From Sphingobium cyanobacteriorum (GTDB lineage Bacteria > Pseudomonadota > Alphaproteobacteria > Sphingomonadales > Sphingomonadaceae), in assembly GCF_030580935.1 (NCBI RefSeq), contig NZ_JAUQOM010000006.1:124001-188000 (forward strand): 64,000 bases of DNA. Direction: 5' to 3'. Numbering within the stretch: the stretch's first letter is position 1; every line of letters begins with the position of its first letter. A program made the position numbers and the translations under genes. Of the stretch, positions 25,194 to 34,520 are shown piece by piece. The notes beneath the pieces were generated by a model. It saw nothing but the letters and a program-made list of their open reading frames with translations, was not told the DNA's origin and searched no databases.

Positions 25194-26542
25194 GCCTGCC
25201 CCTCACGCGCCAACCATTCCTCCAGCCACTTGATCGTATAGTCGCCGTTCAGGAATTCGGGATCGTTCAGCAGCGCCTGGTGCAAGGGAATCGTGGTTTT
25301 CATCCCTTCGATCACATATTCGTCCAGCGCGCGTTTCAGCCGCATGATCGCGCCTTCGCGGGTGCGGCCATAGACGATCAGCTTGCCGATCATGGAGTCG
25401 TAATAGGGCGGCACCCTATAGCCCTGATACAGGCCGCTATCGACGCGGACATGCATCCCGCCCGGCACATGATAGCGGGTGACGGTGCCCGGCGAGGGCG
25501 CAAAGGTCTTGGGATCCTCGGCGTTGATGCGGCATTCGATCGCATGGCCGGAAAAGACCAGTTCGTCCTGCGTCACCGACAGCGGCCTGCCTTCGGCCAC
25601 GCGGATCTGTTCGCGCACCAGGTCGACGCCGGTGATCATCTCCGTCACGGGATGTTCCACCTGAAGCCGGGTGTTCATTTCGATGAAGTAGAATTCGCCA
25701 TTTTCCCACAGAAATTCGATCGTGCCGGCGCCGCGATAGCCCATGTCGGCCATCGCCCTGGCGCAGACGCCGCCGATCCGTTCGCGCTCGGCATGGCTGA
25801 GCACGGGGGAGGGGGCTTCCTCCAGCACCTTCTGGTGCCGGCGCTGGAGCGAGCAGTCGCGTTCGCCCAGATGGATGGCGTTGCCCTGGCCATCGCCGAA
25901 CACCTGGATTTCGATATGGCGGGGATTGCCGAGATATTTTTCCAGATAGACGGTGGCGTCGCCGAAGGCCGCCTTCGCTTCCGACCCGGCCTGCTGCATC
26001 AGCGTTTCCAGATCGTCGGGCGAGGTGCAGACCTTCATGCCGCGACCGCCGCCACCCGATGCCGCCTTGATGATGACCGGATAACCGGCCTTTTCGGCGA
26101 TCGCCTTGGCTTCGGCCAGGTCGCTGATCGCGCCGTCGGAACCGGGGACGAGCGGCAGGCCGAGCGCGCCGGCGGTGCGCTTGGCCTCGATCTTGTCGCC
26201 CATGGTGCGGATATGTTCGGGCTTGGGGCCGACGAAGGCGATGCCATGGGCCTCCACGATTTCGGCGAACTTGGCGTTTTCCGACAGGAAGCCATAGCCC
26301 GGATGGATCGCGTCCGCGCCGCTGATCTCCGCCGCGGAAATGATCGCGGCGATGTTGAGATAGCTGTCCCTGGCGGCGGGCGGCCCGATGCAGATCGCTT
26401 CGTCGGCCAGGCGCACATGCATGGCGTCGGCGTCGGCGGTGGAATGGACCGCCACCGTCCTGATGCCCATTTCATGGCAGGCGCGGTGGATGCGGAGCGC
26501 GATCTCGCCGCGATTGGCGATCAGCAGTTTTTCAATGGCCAT
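25190..26542 (-). CDS. accC: Acetyl-CoA carboxylase biotin carboxylase subunit
   Basis: The 450-residue ATP-grasp enzyme carboxylates biotin on AccB using bicarbonate and ATP, in the first step of fatty-acid synthesis. It begins [11 protein letters not shown], has the glycine-rich loop S-G-G-G-G-R-G-M-K near residue 165, [14 protein letters not shown] near 288, and the expected C-terminal domain. Length is typical. It follows accB by 14 bases. Confidence 0.98.
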   Translation of the reverse strand: MAIEKLLIANRGEIALRIHRACHEMGIRTVAVHSTADADAMHVRLADEAICIGPPAARDSYLNIAAIISAAEISGADAIHPGYGFLSENAKFAEIVEAHGIAFVGPKPEHIRTMGDKIEAKRTAGALGLPLVPGSDGAISDLAEAKAIAEKAGYPVIIKAASGGGGRGMKVCTSPDDLETLMQQAGSEAKAAFGDATVYLEKYLGNPRHIEIQVFGDGQGNAIHLGERDCSLQRRHQKVLEEAPSPVLSHAERERIGGVCARAMADMGYRGAGTIEFLWENGEFYFIEMNTRLQVEHPVTEMITGVDLVREQIRVAEGRPLSVTQDELVFSGHAIECRINAEDPKTFAPSPGTVTRYHVPGGMHVRVDSGLYQGYRVPPYYDSMIGKLIVYGRTREGAIMRLKRALDEYVIEGMKTTIPLHQALLNDPEFLNGDYTIKWLEEWLAREGQA

Positions 26543-26556
26543 GGGTGTCAGCGGCC

Positions 26557-27036
26557 TTATTCGATGACGATCAGCGGCTGGTCATATTCGACCGGCTGGC
26601 CGTTATCGACCAGCACCGCCTTGACCGTGCCGGCGACAGGCGCGGCAATCGCGTTCATGACCTTCATGGCTTCGACGATCAGGATGGTTTCGCCGGCACC
26701 GACCTGCGCACCAACGCGCGCAAAGGGCGCGGCGCCCGGTTCCGCCGACAGATAGGCGGTGCCCACGATCGGCGAGCGGACCAGCGTGCCGGCGGGCAGG
26801 GCGTTTTCGACGGTGGTAGCGGGCGCTGCAACGGCGGGCGCGGCGGCGACGGCTGCCGGAGCGGGCGCGGCGGCATAGACGGGCGCGGCGGCCCCGGCCT
26901 TGCGCGCGACGCGGATCTTGCGGTCGCCATCCTCCACTTCGATTTCGGTGAGGTTGGTGTCGTCGAGCAGTGCGGCGAGATCGCGCACCAACTGTACGTC
27001 CACCTGCATTGCGCCCTTTTCCTGCTTGTCGTTCAT
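26557..27036 (-). CDS. accB: Acetyl-CoA carboxylase biotin carboxyl carrier protein
   Basis: The 159-residue protein has an N-terminal helix region, an Ala/Pro-rich flexible linker (about 48-80) and a biotinyl domain. The biotinylated Lys is about residue 125 in E-A-M-K-V-M-N; Val replaces the more common Met after the Lys. ATG 27036 gives the normal AccB N-terminus, and the frame upstream of it is open but unlike AccB. It lies between aroQ and accC, the usual alphaproteobacterial order. Confidence 0.97.
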   Translation of the reverse strand: MNDKQEKGAMQVDVQLVRDLAALLDDTNLTEIEVEDGDRKIRVARKAGAAAPVYAAAPAPAAVAAAPAVAAPATTVENALPAGTLVRSPIVGTAYLSAEPGAAPFARVGAQVGAGETILIVEAMKVMNAIAAPVAGTVKAVLVDNGQPVEYDQPLIVIE

Positions 27037-27130
27037 GTGATCTTCCCGGACGATGAAATGTCGTTTCTGGTGCCCGCGCCTATGCGTATTTACGCCAGAG
27101 CGCAACTTTTGTGCGGCGGGCGGGGCGGCC

Positions 27131-27571
27131 CTATAATTCCAGCGCGGCTTCCAGCGCCAGCATGTAGGACATCGGGCCAAAGCCGGCGATCGTGCCCTTC
27201 GCCGCCATGCCGACATAGCTTTTGTGGCGAAATTCCTCGCGCTTGTGCGGGTTGGACAGATGGATTTCGATGACCGGCACCGTAACGCTCTTGATCGCGT
27301 CGTGCAGCGCGATCGACGTGTGGGTCAGGCCGCCCGGATTGATCAGGATGGCATGGGCGCCCTCCCGATGCGCGTCCTGCACCCAGTCGATCAGATGGCC
27401 TTCATGGTTGGACTGGCGGAAATCCAGTTCCACATGGGCGCGCGTCGCGACATCCTCCATGCGATCGGCAATATCGTCCAGCGTGTCGAAACCATAGATT
27501 TCCGGCTCGCGCGTGCCCAGCATGTTGAGATTTGGCCCGTTCAGCACATAGATTTTGCGCGTATCCGCCAC
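27131..27571 (-). CDS. aroQ: Type II 3-dehydroquinate dehydratase
   Basis: The 146-residue shikimate-pathway enzyme dehydrates 3-dehydroquinate. It shows [13 protein letters not shown] near residue 9, the catalytic Tyr in P-E-I-Y-G, R-Q-S-N-H-E-G near 53, [10 protein letters not shown] near 77 and E-I-H-L-S-N near 102. Length is typical for the dodecameric class. It heads the aroQ-accB-accC-arsC transcription unit and diverges from thiSG across a 100-base gap. Confidence 0.97.
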   Translation of the reverse strand: MADTRKIYVLNGPNLNMLGTREPEIYGFDTLDDIADRMEDVATRAHVELDFRQSNHEGHLIDWVQDAHREGAHAILINPGGLTHTSIALHDAIKSVTVPVIEIHLSNPHKREEFRHKSYVGMAAKGTIAGFGPMSYMLALEAALEL

Positions 27572-27671
27572 GGCGATCCCCCTTTGAGTGTTGCGGCAGG
27601 GGCGCGGCCGCCCCTATATGCGGCACAATCCTTAGCCCTTCGTGTCGCGCTTAGTCGAGACACCATTCTCC

Positions 27672-28694
27672 ATGAGCCAGCGGGAAACCATAGTGAGCAC
27701 AGACGGCACCATCTCCATCCACATCAATGGCGAGCATCGTCGCATCCGTGACGGGCTGAGCCTGGCCGACCTGGCGAGCGAGCTGGGCTTCGCGCCCGAA
27801 AAGGTGGCGGTGGAGCGCAATCTGGAGGTCGTGCCCCGTTCTACGCTGGCGCAGGTCAGGGTCGAGGATGGCGACGAACTGGAAATCGTGCATTTCGTTG
27901 GCGGTGGCGATGCGAGCGCGGTGCACGACGATAGCTGGACCGTGGCGGGCCGGACATTCCGGTCGCGCCTGATCGTGGGCACGGGGAAATATAAGAGTTT
28001 CGAACAGAATGCCGCCGCGCTGGCCGCGTCGGGGGCAGAGATCGTCACCGTCGCGGTGCGCCGCGTCAACGTGTCGGACCCCAATGCGCCGATGCTGACC
28101 GACTATATCGACCCGAAGAAAGTGACCTATCTGCCCAACACCGCCGGCTGTTTCACGGGCGAGGAGGCGATCCGCACCCTGCGGCTGGCGCGCGAGGCGG
28201 GGGGCTGGGATCTGGTCAAGCTGGAGGTGTTGGGCGAGGCGCGCACCCTCTATCCCGACATGGTCGAAACCCTGCGTGCGACCGAGATATTGGCCAAGGA
28301 AGGTTTCAAGCCGATGGTCTATTGCGTGGATGATCCGATCGCCGCCAAGCGGCTGGAAGATGTCGGCGCGGTCGCGATCATGCCGCTGGGCGCGCCGATC
28401 GGATCGGGGCTGGGCATCCAGAACCGGGTGACGATCCGCCTGATCGTGGAGGGCACCAAGCTGCCCGTGCTGGTCGATGCGGGCGTGGGCACCGCGTCCG
28501 AAGCGGCGCAGGCGATGGAACTGGGCTGTACCGGCGTGCTGATGAACACCGCCATCGCCGAAGCGAAAGACCCGGTGCTGATGGCCGCCGCGATGAAGGC
28601 GGGGGTCGAGGCCGGCCGCATGGCCTATCGCGCCGGTCGCATGGGCAAGCGCATGTATGCCGATCCGTCCAGCCCGCTGGCGGGGCTGATCTGA
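27672..28694 (+). CDS. thiSG: Fused sulfur carrier ThiS and thiazole synthase ThiG
   Basis: The 340-residue fusion has a ThiS ubiquitin-like domain (about 10-75) ending V-H-F-V-G-G-G, then a complete ThiG TIM barrel (about 85-340). The barrel has V-G-T-G-K-Y, the Schiff-base Lys in L-V-K-L-E-V and G-A-P-I-G-S-G-L-G. ThiS donates sulfur as a C-terminal thiocarboxylate for thiazole formation. Here the Gly-Gly is internal, so processing or an alternative end is needed. No TPP riboswitch sequence was seen upstream. GTG 27693 is an alternative start. Confidence 0.93.
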   Translation: MSQRETIVSTDGTISIHINGEHRRIRDGLSLADLASELGFAPEKVAVERNLEVVPRSTLAQVRVEDGDELEIVHFVGGGDASAVHDDSWTVAGRTFRSRLIVGTGKYKSFEQNAAALAASGAEIVTVAVRRVNVSDPNAPMLTDYIDPKKVTYLPNTAGCFTGEEAIRTLRLAREAGGWDLVKLEVLGEARTLYPDMVETLRATEILAKEGFKPMVYCVDDPIAAKRLEDVGAVAIMPLGAPIGSGLGIQNRVTIRLIVEGTKLPVLVDAGVGTASEAAQAMELGCTGVLMNTAIAEAKDPVLMAAAMKAGVEAGRMAYRAGRMGKRMYADPSSPLAGLI

Positions 28695-29575
28695 TGCAGG
28701 CCGGATTGCGGGAGGCCGGGCTGCTGGCGCTGGGATCGATGGCGGCATTGGCCGCCTGTTCGGCCGAGCGGCCCGCCGCCGTCCCCGCGCCGCCCGCCAG
28801 CCCGCCGGCCGGGATGCAATATCTCTACGGCTCCGGCGAGGCGGCGGCGCTGTCGGCGCAGGCCTATCGGGCGCTGGTCGCCCATGCCGCCGAAAGGGTG
28901 AAGGCGCGCCCGGTCGACAGCGTGGTGCTGGCGGCAGGCGCGACGCTGGCCGTGCCGGTCTTTGTGCCCTGTGGCGACAAACCGTTCGCGGCGGTGTTCG
29001 ATGTCGATGAAACGGTCCTTCTCAACACCGGCTTCGAATTTCATGACGCCCGCACTGGCAAAGGCTATGATGCTGCCGTCTGGGATGCCTGGGAAAAGAC
29101 CGGCGAAGGCGCGGTCGGCCCGGTGCCCGGTGCGGACAGGGCGCTGGGCGCGTTACGCGCCATGGGCGTGACGGTGGTGTTCAACACCAACCGATCGGCC
29201 GCCAATGCCGACGCCACGGTGCGGGCGATCAGGGCCGCCGGACTGGGCGACGCCGTGCATGGGCAGACGCTGTTTCTGAGCGGGGATGATGCGACGGGAT
29301 CGCGCAAGGATGGCCGGCGCGCGACGATCGCGGCACGCTATTGCGTCATCGCGCTGGGCGGCGATCAGCTTGGCGACTTTTCCGACCTGTTCAACGCCGG
29401 CCAGGCCGTGCCCGCGCGCCGCGCCGCAACGATGCAGCCGTCCGTCGCGTCCCTGTGGGGCGATGGCTGGTTCATGCTGCCCAATCCGGTTTACGGCAGC
29501 GGCCTCAAGGGGAGCTTCGATGATATATTCCCGACCGACAAGCGATGGACCCCGCCTGTTCAAGCGCAGCAGTGA
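28694..29575 (+). CDS. HAD-type acid phosphatase lipoprotein (class B/e(P4)-like)
   Basis: The 293-residue precursor has a lipoprotein signal with lipobox L-A-A-C near residue 22. The HAD domain has F-D-V-D-E-T near residue 101, N-T-N-R-S as motif II near 158, and S-G-D-D-A-T-G-S-R-K-D-G with R-K-D as motif III. Family members dephosphorylate nucleotides or small phosphate esters in the periplasm. Its ATG overlaps the thiSG stop by one base, so the genes are coupled. A role in salvaging phosphorylated thiamine or nucleotides is inference. Confidence 0.87.
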   Translation: MQAGLREAGLLALGSMAALAACSAERPAAVPAPPASPPAGMQYLYGSGEAAALSAQAYRALVAHAAERVKARPVDSVVLAAGATLAVPVFVPCGDKPFAAVFDVDETVLLNTGFEFHDARTGKGYDAAVWDAWEKTGEGAVGPVPGADRALGALRAMGVTVVFNTNRSAANADATVRAIRAAGLGDAVHGQTLFLSGDDATGSRKDGRRATIAARYCVIALGGDQLGDFSDLFNAGQAVPARRAATMQPSVASLWGDGWFMLPNPVYGSGLKGSFDDIFPTDKRWTPPVQAQQ

Positions 29576-29644
29576 CGCCACCAGCACATACCGCCAGAAT
29601 CCCGCACCCGAACCCACCATATCCGAACCCAGAAAGGCGATGGC

Positions 29645-30085
29645 ATGAGCCTCGACGGCACCTATGACGACGCCAATATCTTTGCGTTGATCCTTCAGGG
29701 GAAAATCCCCGCGACCAAAATCTATGAGGATGAGAGCACTTTCTCCTTCCTCGATATCATGCCGCAGACGCGCGGCCATGCGCTCGTCATCTCCAAATGG
29801 TCGAAGGCGCGCAATCTGCTGGAGATGGAGGATGAGGCGCTGGCGCAAGTGATGGCGACCGTGAAGAAGGTCGCCACCGCCATCCGCAAGGCGATCCATC
29901 CCGACGGTATCCAGATCGCGCAGCTTAACGGCGCGCCGGCCGGGCAGACCATCTTTCATCTGCATGTCCATATCCTGCCGCGCTGGGAGGGGGATGCGAA
30001 GGGCTTTGCCGGCCATGGGCATGGGGTGCAGGCGGACAGGGCGCAGTTGGAAGCGCTGGCCAACGAGATTCGCGCGCAACTCTGA
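29645..30085 (+). CDS. HIT-family nucleotide-binding hydrolase
   Basis: The 146-residue protein shows the histidine-triad motif H-L-H-V-H-I-L-P near residue 107, preceded by N-G-A-P-A-G-Q-T-I-F. The N-terminus has I-F-A-L-I-L-Q-G-K-I-P-A-T-K-I-Y-E-D, typical of Hint-like purine nucleoside phosphoramidases. It lies alone in a small gap between the phosphatase lipoprotein and the capsule locus. Confidence 0.95.
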   Translation: MSLDGTYDDANIFALILQGKIPATKIYEDESTFSFLDIMPQTRGHALVISKWSKARNLLEMEDEALAQVMATVKKVATAIRKAIHPDGIQIAQLNGAPAGQTIFHLHVHILPRWEGDAKGFAGHGHGVQADRAQLEALANEIRAQL

Positions 30086-30127
30086 TGCCGCTTTTCTTTG
30101 CCGCCGGCCTGTGGGACAGGCGTTAAT

Positions 30128-31423
30128 ATGGCTTTGCGTCCTTTCCAAGCGCCCGGCGCGCGGCTGGCCCTGCGATCCAAACGCGCCAGCCGGCAATTTC
30201 ACGGCGCGCGGGGCGAGAGCGAGGTCATTCTCGACCTGTCGCGCTTGCTTTCCCGCTCCTTCCACCCATCGCCCACCGGGATCGACCGGGTCGAATATGT
30301 CTATGCCCGCGAACTGCTGGACCGGATGCCGGACCGGCTGGCCTTTGCCGCGGTGCATCCCGCCGGCGGCTATTATGGCCGGCTCAGCAGTGCGGCCGTG
30401 CGCCAGTTCCTGGCCTTCACGGCCGCGAAATGGCGCAATGCCGGCGCGACCGACGCGGGCGAGGGGAAGGCGGCGGTGATCCGTCACCTGTTCGCCACCC
30501 GTCCCCGGCCGGTGCCGCGCGCCACCGGGCCGCGCGTCTATCTGCAAGTGTCGCCGCATCATCTGGACGATCATGACCAGGTTCGTGCGATCCTGCGCGC
30601 CGAAGGCGCCAAGCTGGTGACGCTGGTGCATGATGTCATTCCCCTCAGCCATCCCGAATATGCCCGGCCGCAGGGCGCGGCGGAGCATCTGCGCCGGGTG
30701 CGGACGATCGACAGCTTCGCCAGCGGCATCATCGGCAACAGCCAGGCGACGATCGGGGCGCTGGCGCCGCATATGCGGCACGGACTGGAAGGTCGCGCGA
30801 TCCGGGTGGCGCATTTCGGCGCCGATGCCCCCGACATTTTCGGCGCGAAGGGAGAGGTGCTGCCGCAGCGGCCCTATTTCGTCTATATTTCCACTATCGA
30901 ACCGCGGAAGAATCATCTGCTGCTGCTCAATGTCTGGCGGCGTCTGGTGGAACGGCTGGGCGATGGCGCCCCGGTGCTGGTGCTGATCGGCCGGCGCGGC
31001 TGGGAAAATGAGAATGTCATCGACATGCTGGATCGCGCCGAGGCGTTGCGCGACCATGTGATCGAGGCGGGCGAAGTGTCAGACAACCGGATGCAGGCGC
31101 TGGTCGCCCATGCCCGCGCGATGTTGATGCCATCCTTTGCTGAAGGGTTCGGCATGCCCGTGGTCGAGGCTCTGGCGGCAGGCGTGCCGGTGATATGCAG
31201 CGACATCACCGCCCATCGGGAGGTGGGGGGCGACGCGCCGGACTATCTCGATCCGCTCGACGGACTGGGCTGGATGCGGGCGATCGAAGCCTATGGACGG
31301 GCGGATTCGCCGGAACGTGCGGCGCAGACGGCCCGGATCGCGGCCTGGCGCGCGCCGACCTGGCGCGACTATTTCGACATTGTTACCGACCTGATCGAGG
31401 AAGTAACAGCTTCTGTTCCTTGA
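30128..31423 (+). CDS. GT4-family glycosyltransferase
   Basis: The 431-residue protein has an N-terminal L-D-L-S-R-L-L near residue 28 and P-T-G-I-D-R-V-E near 45, a signature shared with the TPR-GT at 51790. A GT-B C-terminal domain follows with S-T-I-E-P-R-K-N-H near 255 and E-G-F-G-M-P-V-V-E near 335, both catalytic-site glutamates present. It precedes the kpsC/kpsS genes and may add a sugar to the capsule linker or repeat unit. Confidence 0.88.
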   Translation: MALRPFQAPGARLALRSKRASRQFHGARGESEVILDLSRLLSRSFHPSPTGIDRVEYVYARELLDRMPDRLAFAAVHPAGGYYGRLSSAAVRQFLAFTAAKWRNAGATDAGEGKAAVIRHLFATRPRPVPRATGPRVYLQVSPHHLDDHDQVRAILRAEGAKLVTLVHDVIPLSHPEYARPQGAAEHLRRVRTIDSFASGIIGNSQATIGALAPHMRHGLEGRAIRVAHFGADAPDIFGAKGEVLPQRPYFVYISTIEPRKNHLLLLNVWRRLVERLGDGAPVLVLIGRRGWENENVIDMLDRAEALRDHVIEAGEVSDNRMQALVAHARAMLMPSFAEGFGMPVVEALAAGVPVICSDITAHREVGGDAPDYLDPLDGLGWMRAIEAYGRADSPERAAQTARIAAWRAPTWRDYFDIVTDLIEEVTASVP

Positions 31424-31475
31424 CCTTCCTTGTTCGTCCGCTCATGCATGGCCGGCGCAATGGAGGAATTTGGCA

Positions 31476-31547
31476 ATGGTCCGCGCAGGGGCGCCGTCAA
31501 CCGGGATGATCGGCATCGGATCGATGATATGGACGCGGGCCGCCTGA
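31476..31547 (+). CDS. Possible 23-codon leader peptide before kpsC
   Basis: A strong ribosome site GGAGG (31462-31466) lies nine bases before ATG 31476. That frame encodes 23 residues ending in A-A and stops at TGA 31545-31547, two bases before the kpsC-like ATG at 31550, which has no good ribosome site of its own. The arrangement suits termination-reinitiation coupling. The alternative is that a one-base change has split the true N-terminus. Expression is unproven. Confidence 0.35.
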   Translation: MVRAGAPSTGMIGIGSMIWTRAA

Positions 31548-31549
31548 TC

Positions 31550-33181
31550 ATGGCGCTGCCGCCTTTTCTGCGTTCCCCGCCCTTTCCCGGCATCGCGCCA
31601 ATGACGGCGGCGGTCAGCGTCCCGCTGTCGGGGGATGCGGCCGCCCGGCTGGTGGATGATGCCGTCATCGCCATGATCGCGCAGGCGCGGGTCGGTGGCG
31701 ATTTTTGGGGCCAGCAGCCGCACGACGTGCGGGTTGTCGTGCGCGCGGGTGTGCCGGTCGATGGCAAGGCGCTGCAAGGCGTGATGCCGCAGGAGATCGG
31801 GATTGTACCGGGCGATGCCGTGGCGGCCCTTGCAGGGCGGTCGATACCGGCGGGCTGCGATCCCTGGGCCCTGGTGAAGGATGCGCGTGCCGTGCATGCC
31901 GGGGCGGATGACGAGCTGGCGCTGGTTGCCGGGCTGCTGGACGTGCCGGTGTTCGGGCATGATGGCGCGCGGATCGACCCCGCCCGGCTGCACAGTGCCC
32001 TGCGGCAACGTATCGGAGCCGCGGCCTATCGCGATCCCTTTACCGGGGCGCCGATCGATGCGGCGCAGGCGATCGCGCAATTGGCCGACTGGCGGCGGCA
32101 TCTGGACGGGAATCGCGGGATCGTGGCGGCCAGTGGCATGGCCTTCTGGAAGCGGGAGGCGATGCGGCATTTCCTGTGGGACGGAACGCGCGCGCCCCCT
32201 TTCCTGTCCCCCGCGCCGGGATTGCGGCGGGCGCGGCAGGAGCGTGGCGCGCTGGCGATCTGGCCTTCGCGCGTGCCGGTGACGCTGCCGCAGGAGGCGG
32301 CGGAGCAGGGCGTGCCGGTCGCGCGGGTCGAGGACGGGTTCCTGCGATCGCGCGGGCTGGGCGCGGCGCTGCATCCGCCCGGTTCGGTCGTGGTCGACCG
32401 GAGCGGCATCTATTATAATGCGCGTGCCGCCAATGACCTGGAGATGTTGCTGGCGACGCATGATTTTCCGCCCGCCCTGGTGGAACGGGCCCGGCGGTTG
32501 CGGACTCGCATCTGCGCTACCGGCGTCACCAAATATGGGCCGGAGGCGGGCCGGATGATCGGCCTGCCCCAGGGGCGTCGCACGGTGCTGGCGGTGGGGC
32601 AGGTGGAGGATGATCTGTCAGTGCGGCTGGGCGGCACGGGGGTCGATGGCAATCTGGATTTCCTGGCGCGGGTGCGGCGGGCCGAACCCGATGCCTGGAT
32701 CGTCTATCGCCCCCATCCCGACGTGCAGGCGGGGCACCGCAAGGGGCATCTGCCCGACGCGGCGGTGTTGGCCCATGCCGATGCGGTCGATACCGGCGCG
32801 CCGCTGATGGAACTGGTGCAGGCGGTGGACGAAGTGCATGTCCTCTCCTCCCTGACCGGATTCGAGGCGTTGATGCGCGGGCGATCCGTCACCGTCCATG
32901 GCATGCCCTTTTATGCGGGGTGGGGGCTGACGCGCGATCTGGCCAGATCGACTGGTCGACGCGGGCGTCAACTCAGCGTGGATCAGCTTGTGGCAGGGGC
33001 GCTCATTCTCTATCCTCGATATATTGATCCGGTGACGCAGTTGCCATGCGGCCCGGAAGTGATGGTGGATAGAATGGCCAGCGGATCGACGCCGCCGGTG
33101 ACATGGTTGATCCGGTTGCGGATGCTACAGGGGAAGTTACGCCGATTTATGACCTTGTCTGCCGAGTTTCTGCATGGCTGA
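31550..33181 (+). CDS. kpsC: KpsC-like capsule beta-Kdo transferase, single catalytic domain
   Basis: The 543-residue protein matches the second half of KpsC: an F-W-K-R-E-A segment near residue 203, V-E-D-G-F-L-R-S-R-G-L-G-A near 257, a G-I-Y-Y-N-A segment near 285, G-Q-V-E-D-D near 347 and Y-R-P-H-P-D-V near 385. E. coli KpsC has two such GT domains (about 675 residues). Here the first 200 residues lack the E-D-G-F and H-P-D motifs. It overlaps kpsS by eight bases. ATG 31529 and several further upstream starts are open; the chosen one fits the family's P-P-F-L-R-x-P-P-F-P-G opening. Confidence 0.85.
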   Translation: MALPPFLRSPPFPGIAPMTAAVSVPLSGDAAARLVDDAVIAMIAQARVGGDFWGQQPHDVRVVVRAGVPVDGKALQGVMPQEIGIVPGDAVAALAGRSIPAGCDPWALVKDARAVHAGADDELALVAGLLDVPVFGHDGARIDPARLHSALRQRIGAAAYRDPFTGAPIDAAQAIAQLADWRRHLDGNRGIVAASGMAFWKREAMRHFLWDGTRAPPFLSPAPGLRRARQERGALAIWPSRVPVTLPQEAAEQGVPVARVEDGFLRSRGLGAALHPPGSVVVDRSGIYYNARAANDLEMLLATHDFPPALVERARRLRTRICATGVTKYGPEAGRMIGLPQGRRTVLAVGQVEDDLSVRLGGTGVDGNLDFLARVRRAEPDAWIVYRPHPDVQAGHRKGHLPDAAVLAHADAVDTGAPLMELVQAVDEVHVLSSLTGFEALMRGRSVTVHGMPFYAGWGLTRDLARSTGRRGRQLSVDQLVAGALILYPRYIDPVTQLPCGPEVMVDRMASGSTPPVTWLIRLRMLQGKLRRFMTLSAEFLHG

Positions 33182-34448
33182 CGCGCCTGCCAAGACATTT
33201 TTGTTCCTGCAGGGGCCGCATGGTCCCTATTTCGCGATGCTGGCCCAAGAGCTGCGGGCGCGGGGGCATCATGCCCTGCGCATCAACATCAATGGCGGCG
33301 ACAAGGCCGACTGGCCCGATGACGCGACCGATTATCGCGGCACGTTCCGCAACTGGCCGCTCTTCTTCGACGATTTCATCGTCAATCATGGCGTCACCGA
33401 CCTGATCCTCTATGGCGATTGCCGCCCCTATCACACGTCCGCCCATGGCATGGCGCGGTTGCGCGACGTGCGCGTCCATGTTTTCGAGGAAGGCTATATC
33501 CGCCCGGATTTCCTGACATTGCAGGATGAAGGGGTGAATGGCAATTCGCGCCTGCCGCTGGACCCGCAATGGTATATGGAGCAGGCGGCGGGCCTGCCCG
33601 AACAGCCGGACGACCTGCCGCAGGTGCCGTCCACCTTCAAGGCGCGTGCGCGCAACACCATGCGCAACGGCCTGGCATCGGCCCTGATGCGGGCCTATTT
33701 CCCCTTTTATCGCACCCATCGGCCCCATAGTTTCCTGATGGAATCGGCCGCCTGGGCGTGGAAGCTGGTGCGCAAGCATCGCGACCAGCGCCGCGCGCAT
33801 GAGGAATGGAATCGGATTGGCGACCGGCCTTTCTTCGCGCTGCCGCTCCAGCTCAATTCCGACTATCAGATCCGCATCCATTCGCCCTTTGGCAACATGC
33901 GGGCAGCGTTGCGCTTTGTCATAAAAAGCTTCGCGCGCCATGCGCCGGCGCATGTGCTGCTGGTGGTCAAGCGGCATCCGCTCGATCCGGGTCTTGTCGG
34001 GTGGGAACATCTGACCCGGCGGCTGGCGACCCAATATGGGGTCGGCGACCGGGTTATTTACCTGTCCGACTGGGATATCGCGGAAGTCGTGAACAAATCG
34101 CTGGGCGTGGTGACGGTGAACAGCACGGTCGGGACACTGGCGCTCAATGGCGGCAAGTCGGTGGTGGTGCTGGGCCACGCCGTCTATAAAGTGCCGGGGA
34201 TGGTCCACAGCGCCGGGCTGGACAGTTTCTGGTCCGCGCCGGCACCGGCGGACATGACGCTCTATTCCGCCTTTCGCCGCGTGCTGATCGACACATGCCT
34301 GATCAGAGGTGGCCTGTTGTCCGACGAAGGGCTGGACATGCTGGTCCACAACGCTGCGGATCGGTTGCTGAAACCCGATCGCGACAAGGTCGTCCGGGCG
34401 ATTGCGCCGACCGGCCCGGTGCTGACGGCCTGCGACGATGCGGCCTGA
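33174..34448 (+). CDS. kpsS: KpsS-like capsule Kdo transferase
   Basis: The 424-residue protein starts with F-L-F-L-Q-G-P-H-G-P-Y-F, the KpsS family opening. It has F-E-E-G-Y-I-R-P-D-F near residue 103, V-V-K-R-H-P-L-D-P near 264, and V-N-S-T-V-G near 315. KpsS adds the first beta-Kdo to lyso-phosphatidylglycerol, and KpsC extends the linker on which the capsule is exported. The start lies eight bases inside kpsC, indicating coupling. Confidence 0.9.
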   Translation: MADAPAKTFLFLQGPHGPYFAMLAQELRARGHHALRININGGDKADWPDDATDYRGTFRNWPLFFDDFIVNHGVTDLILYGDCRPYHTSAHGMARLRDVRVHVFEEGYIRPDFLTLQDEGVNGNSRLPLDPQWYMEQAAGLPEQPDDLPQVPSTFKARARNTMRNGLASALMRAYFPFYRTHRPHSFLMESAAWAWKLVRKHRDQRRAHEEWNRIGDRPFFALPLQLNSDYQIRIHSPFGNMRAALRFVIKSFARHAPAHVLLVVKRHPLDPGLVGWEHLTRRLATQYGVGDRVIYLSDWDIAEVVNKSLGVVTVNSTVGTLALNGGKSVVVLGHAVYKVPGMVHSAGLDSFWSAPAPADMTLYSAFRRVLIDTCLIRGGLLSDEGLDMLVHNAADRLLKPDRDKVVRAIAPTGPVLTACDDAA

Positions 34449-34520
34449 TCATGGCTCGGCCTGCCCGGTGGTTGCGGCGGTGACGTTGCAAATGCCCCTC
34501 TTTCCTCTAGAGGTTGCGGC

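Noticed and set aside
25280..26755. Plus-strand open frame of about 490 codons opposite accC
   Set aside because: It is a shadow of a highly conserved enzyme and has no independent start signal or domain.
27572..27671. Possible TPP riboswitch before thiSG
   Set aside because: The gap is only 100 bases, no CTGAGA-type thi-box was found, and no suitable stem array is seen.
29153..31057. Minus-strand open frame of about 634 codons across the phosphatase, HIT and GT genes
   Set aside because: It crosses three well-supported plus-strand genes and has no recognisable domain.
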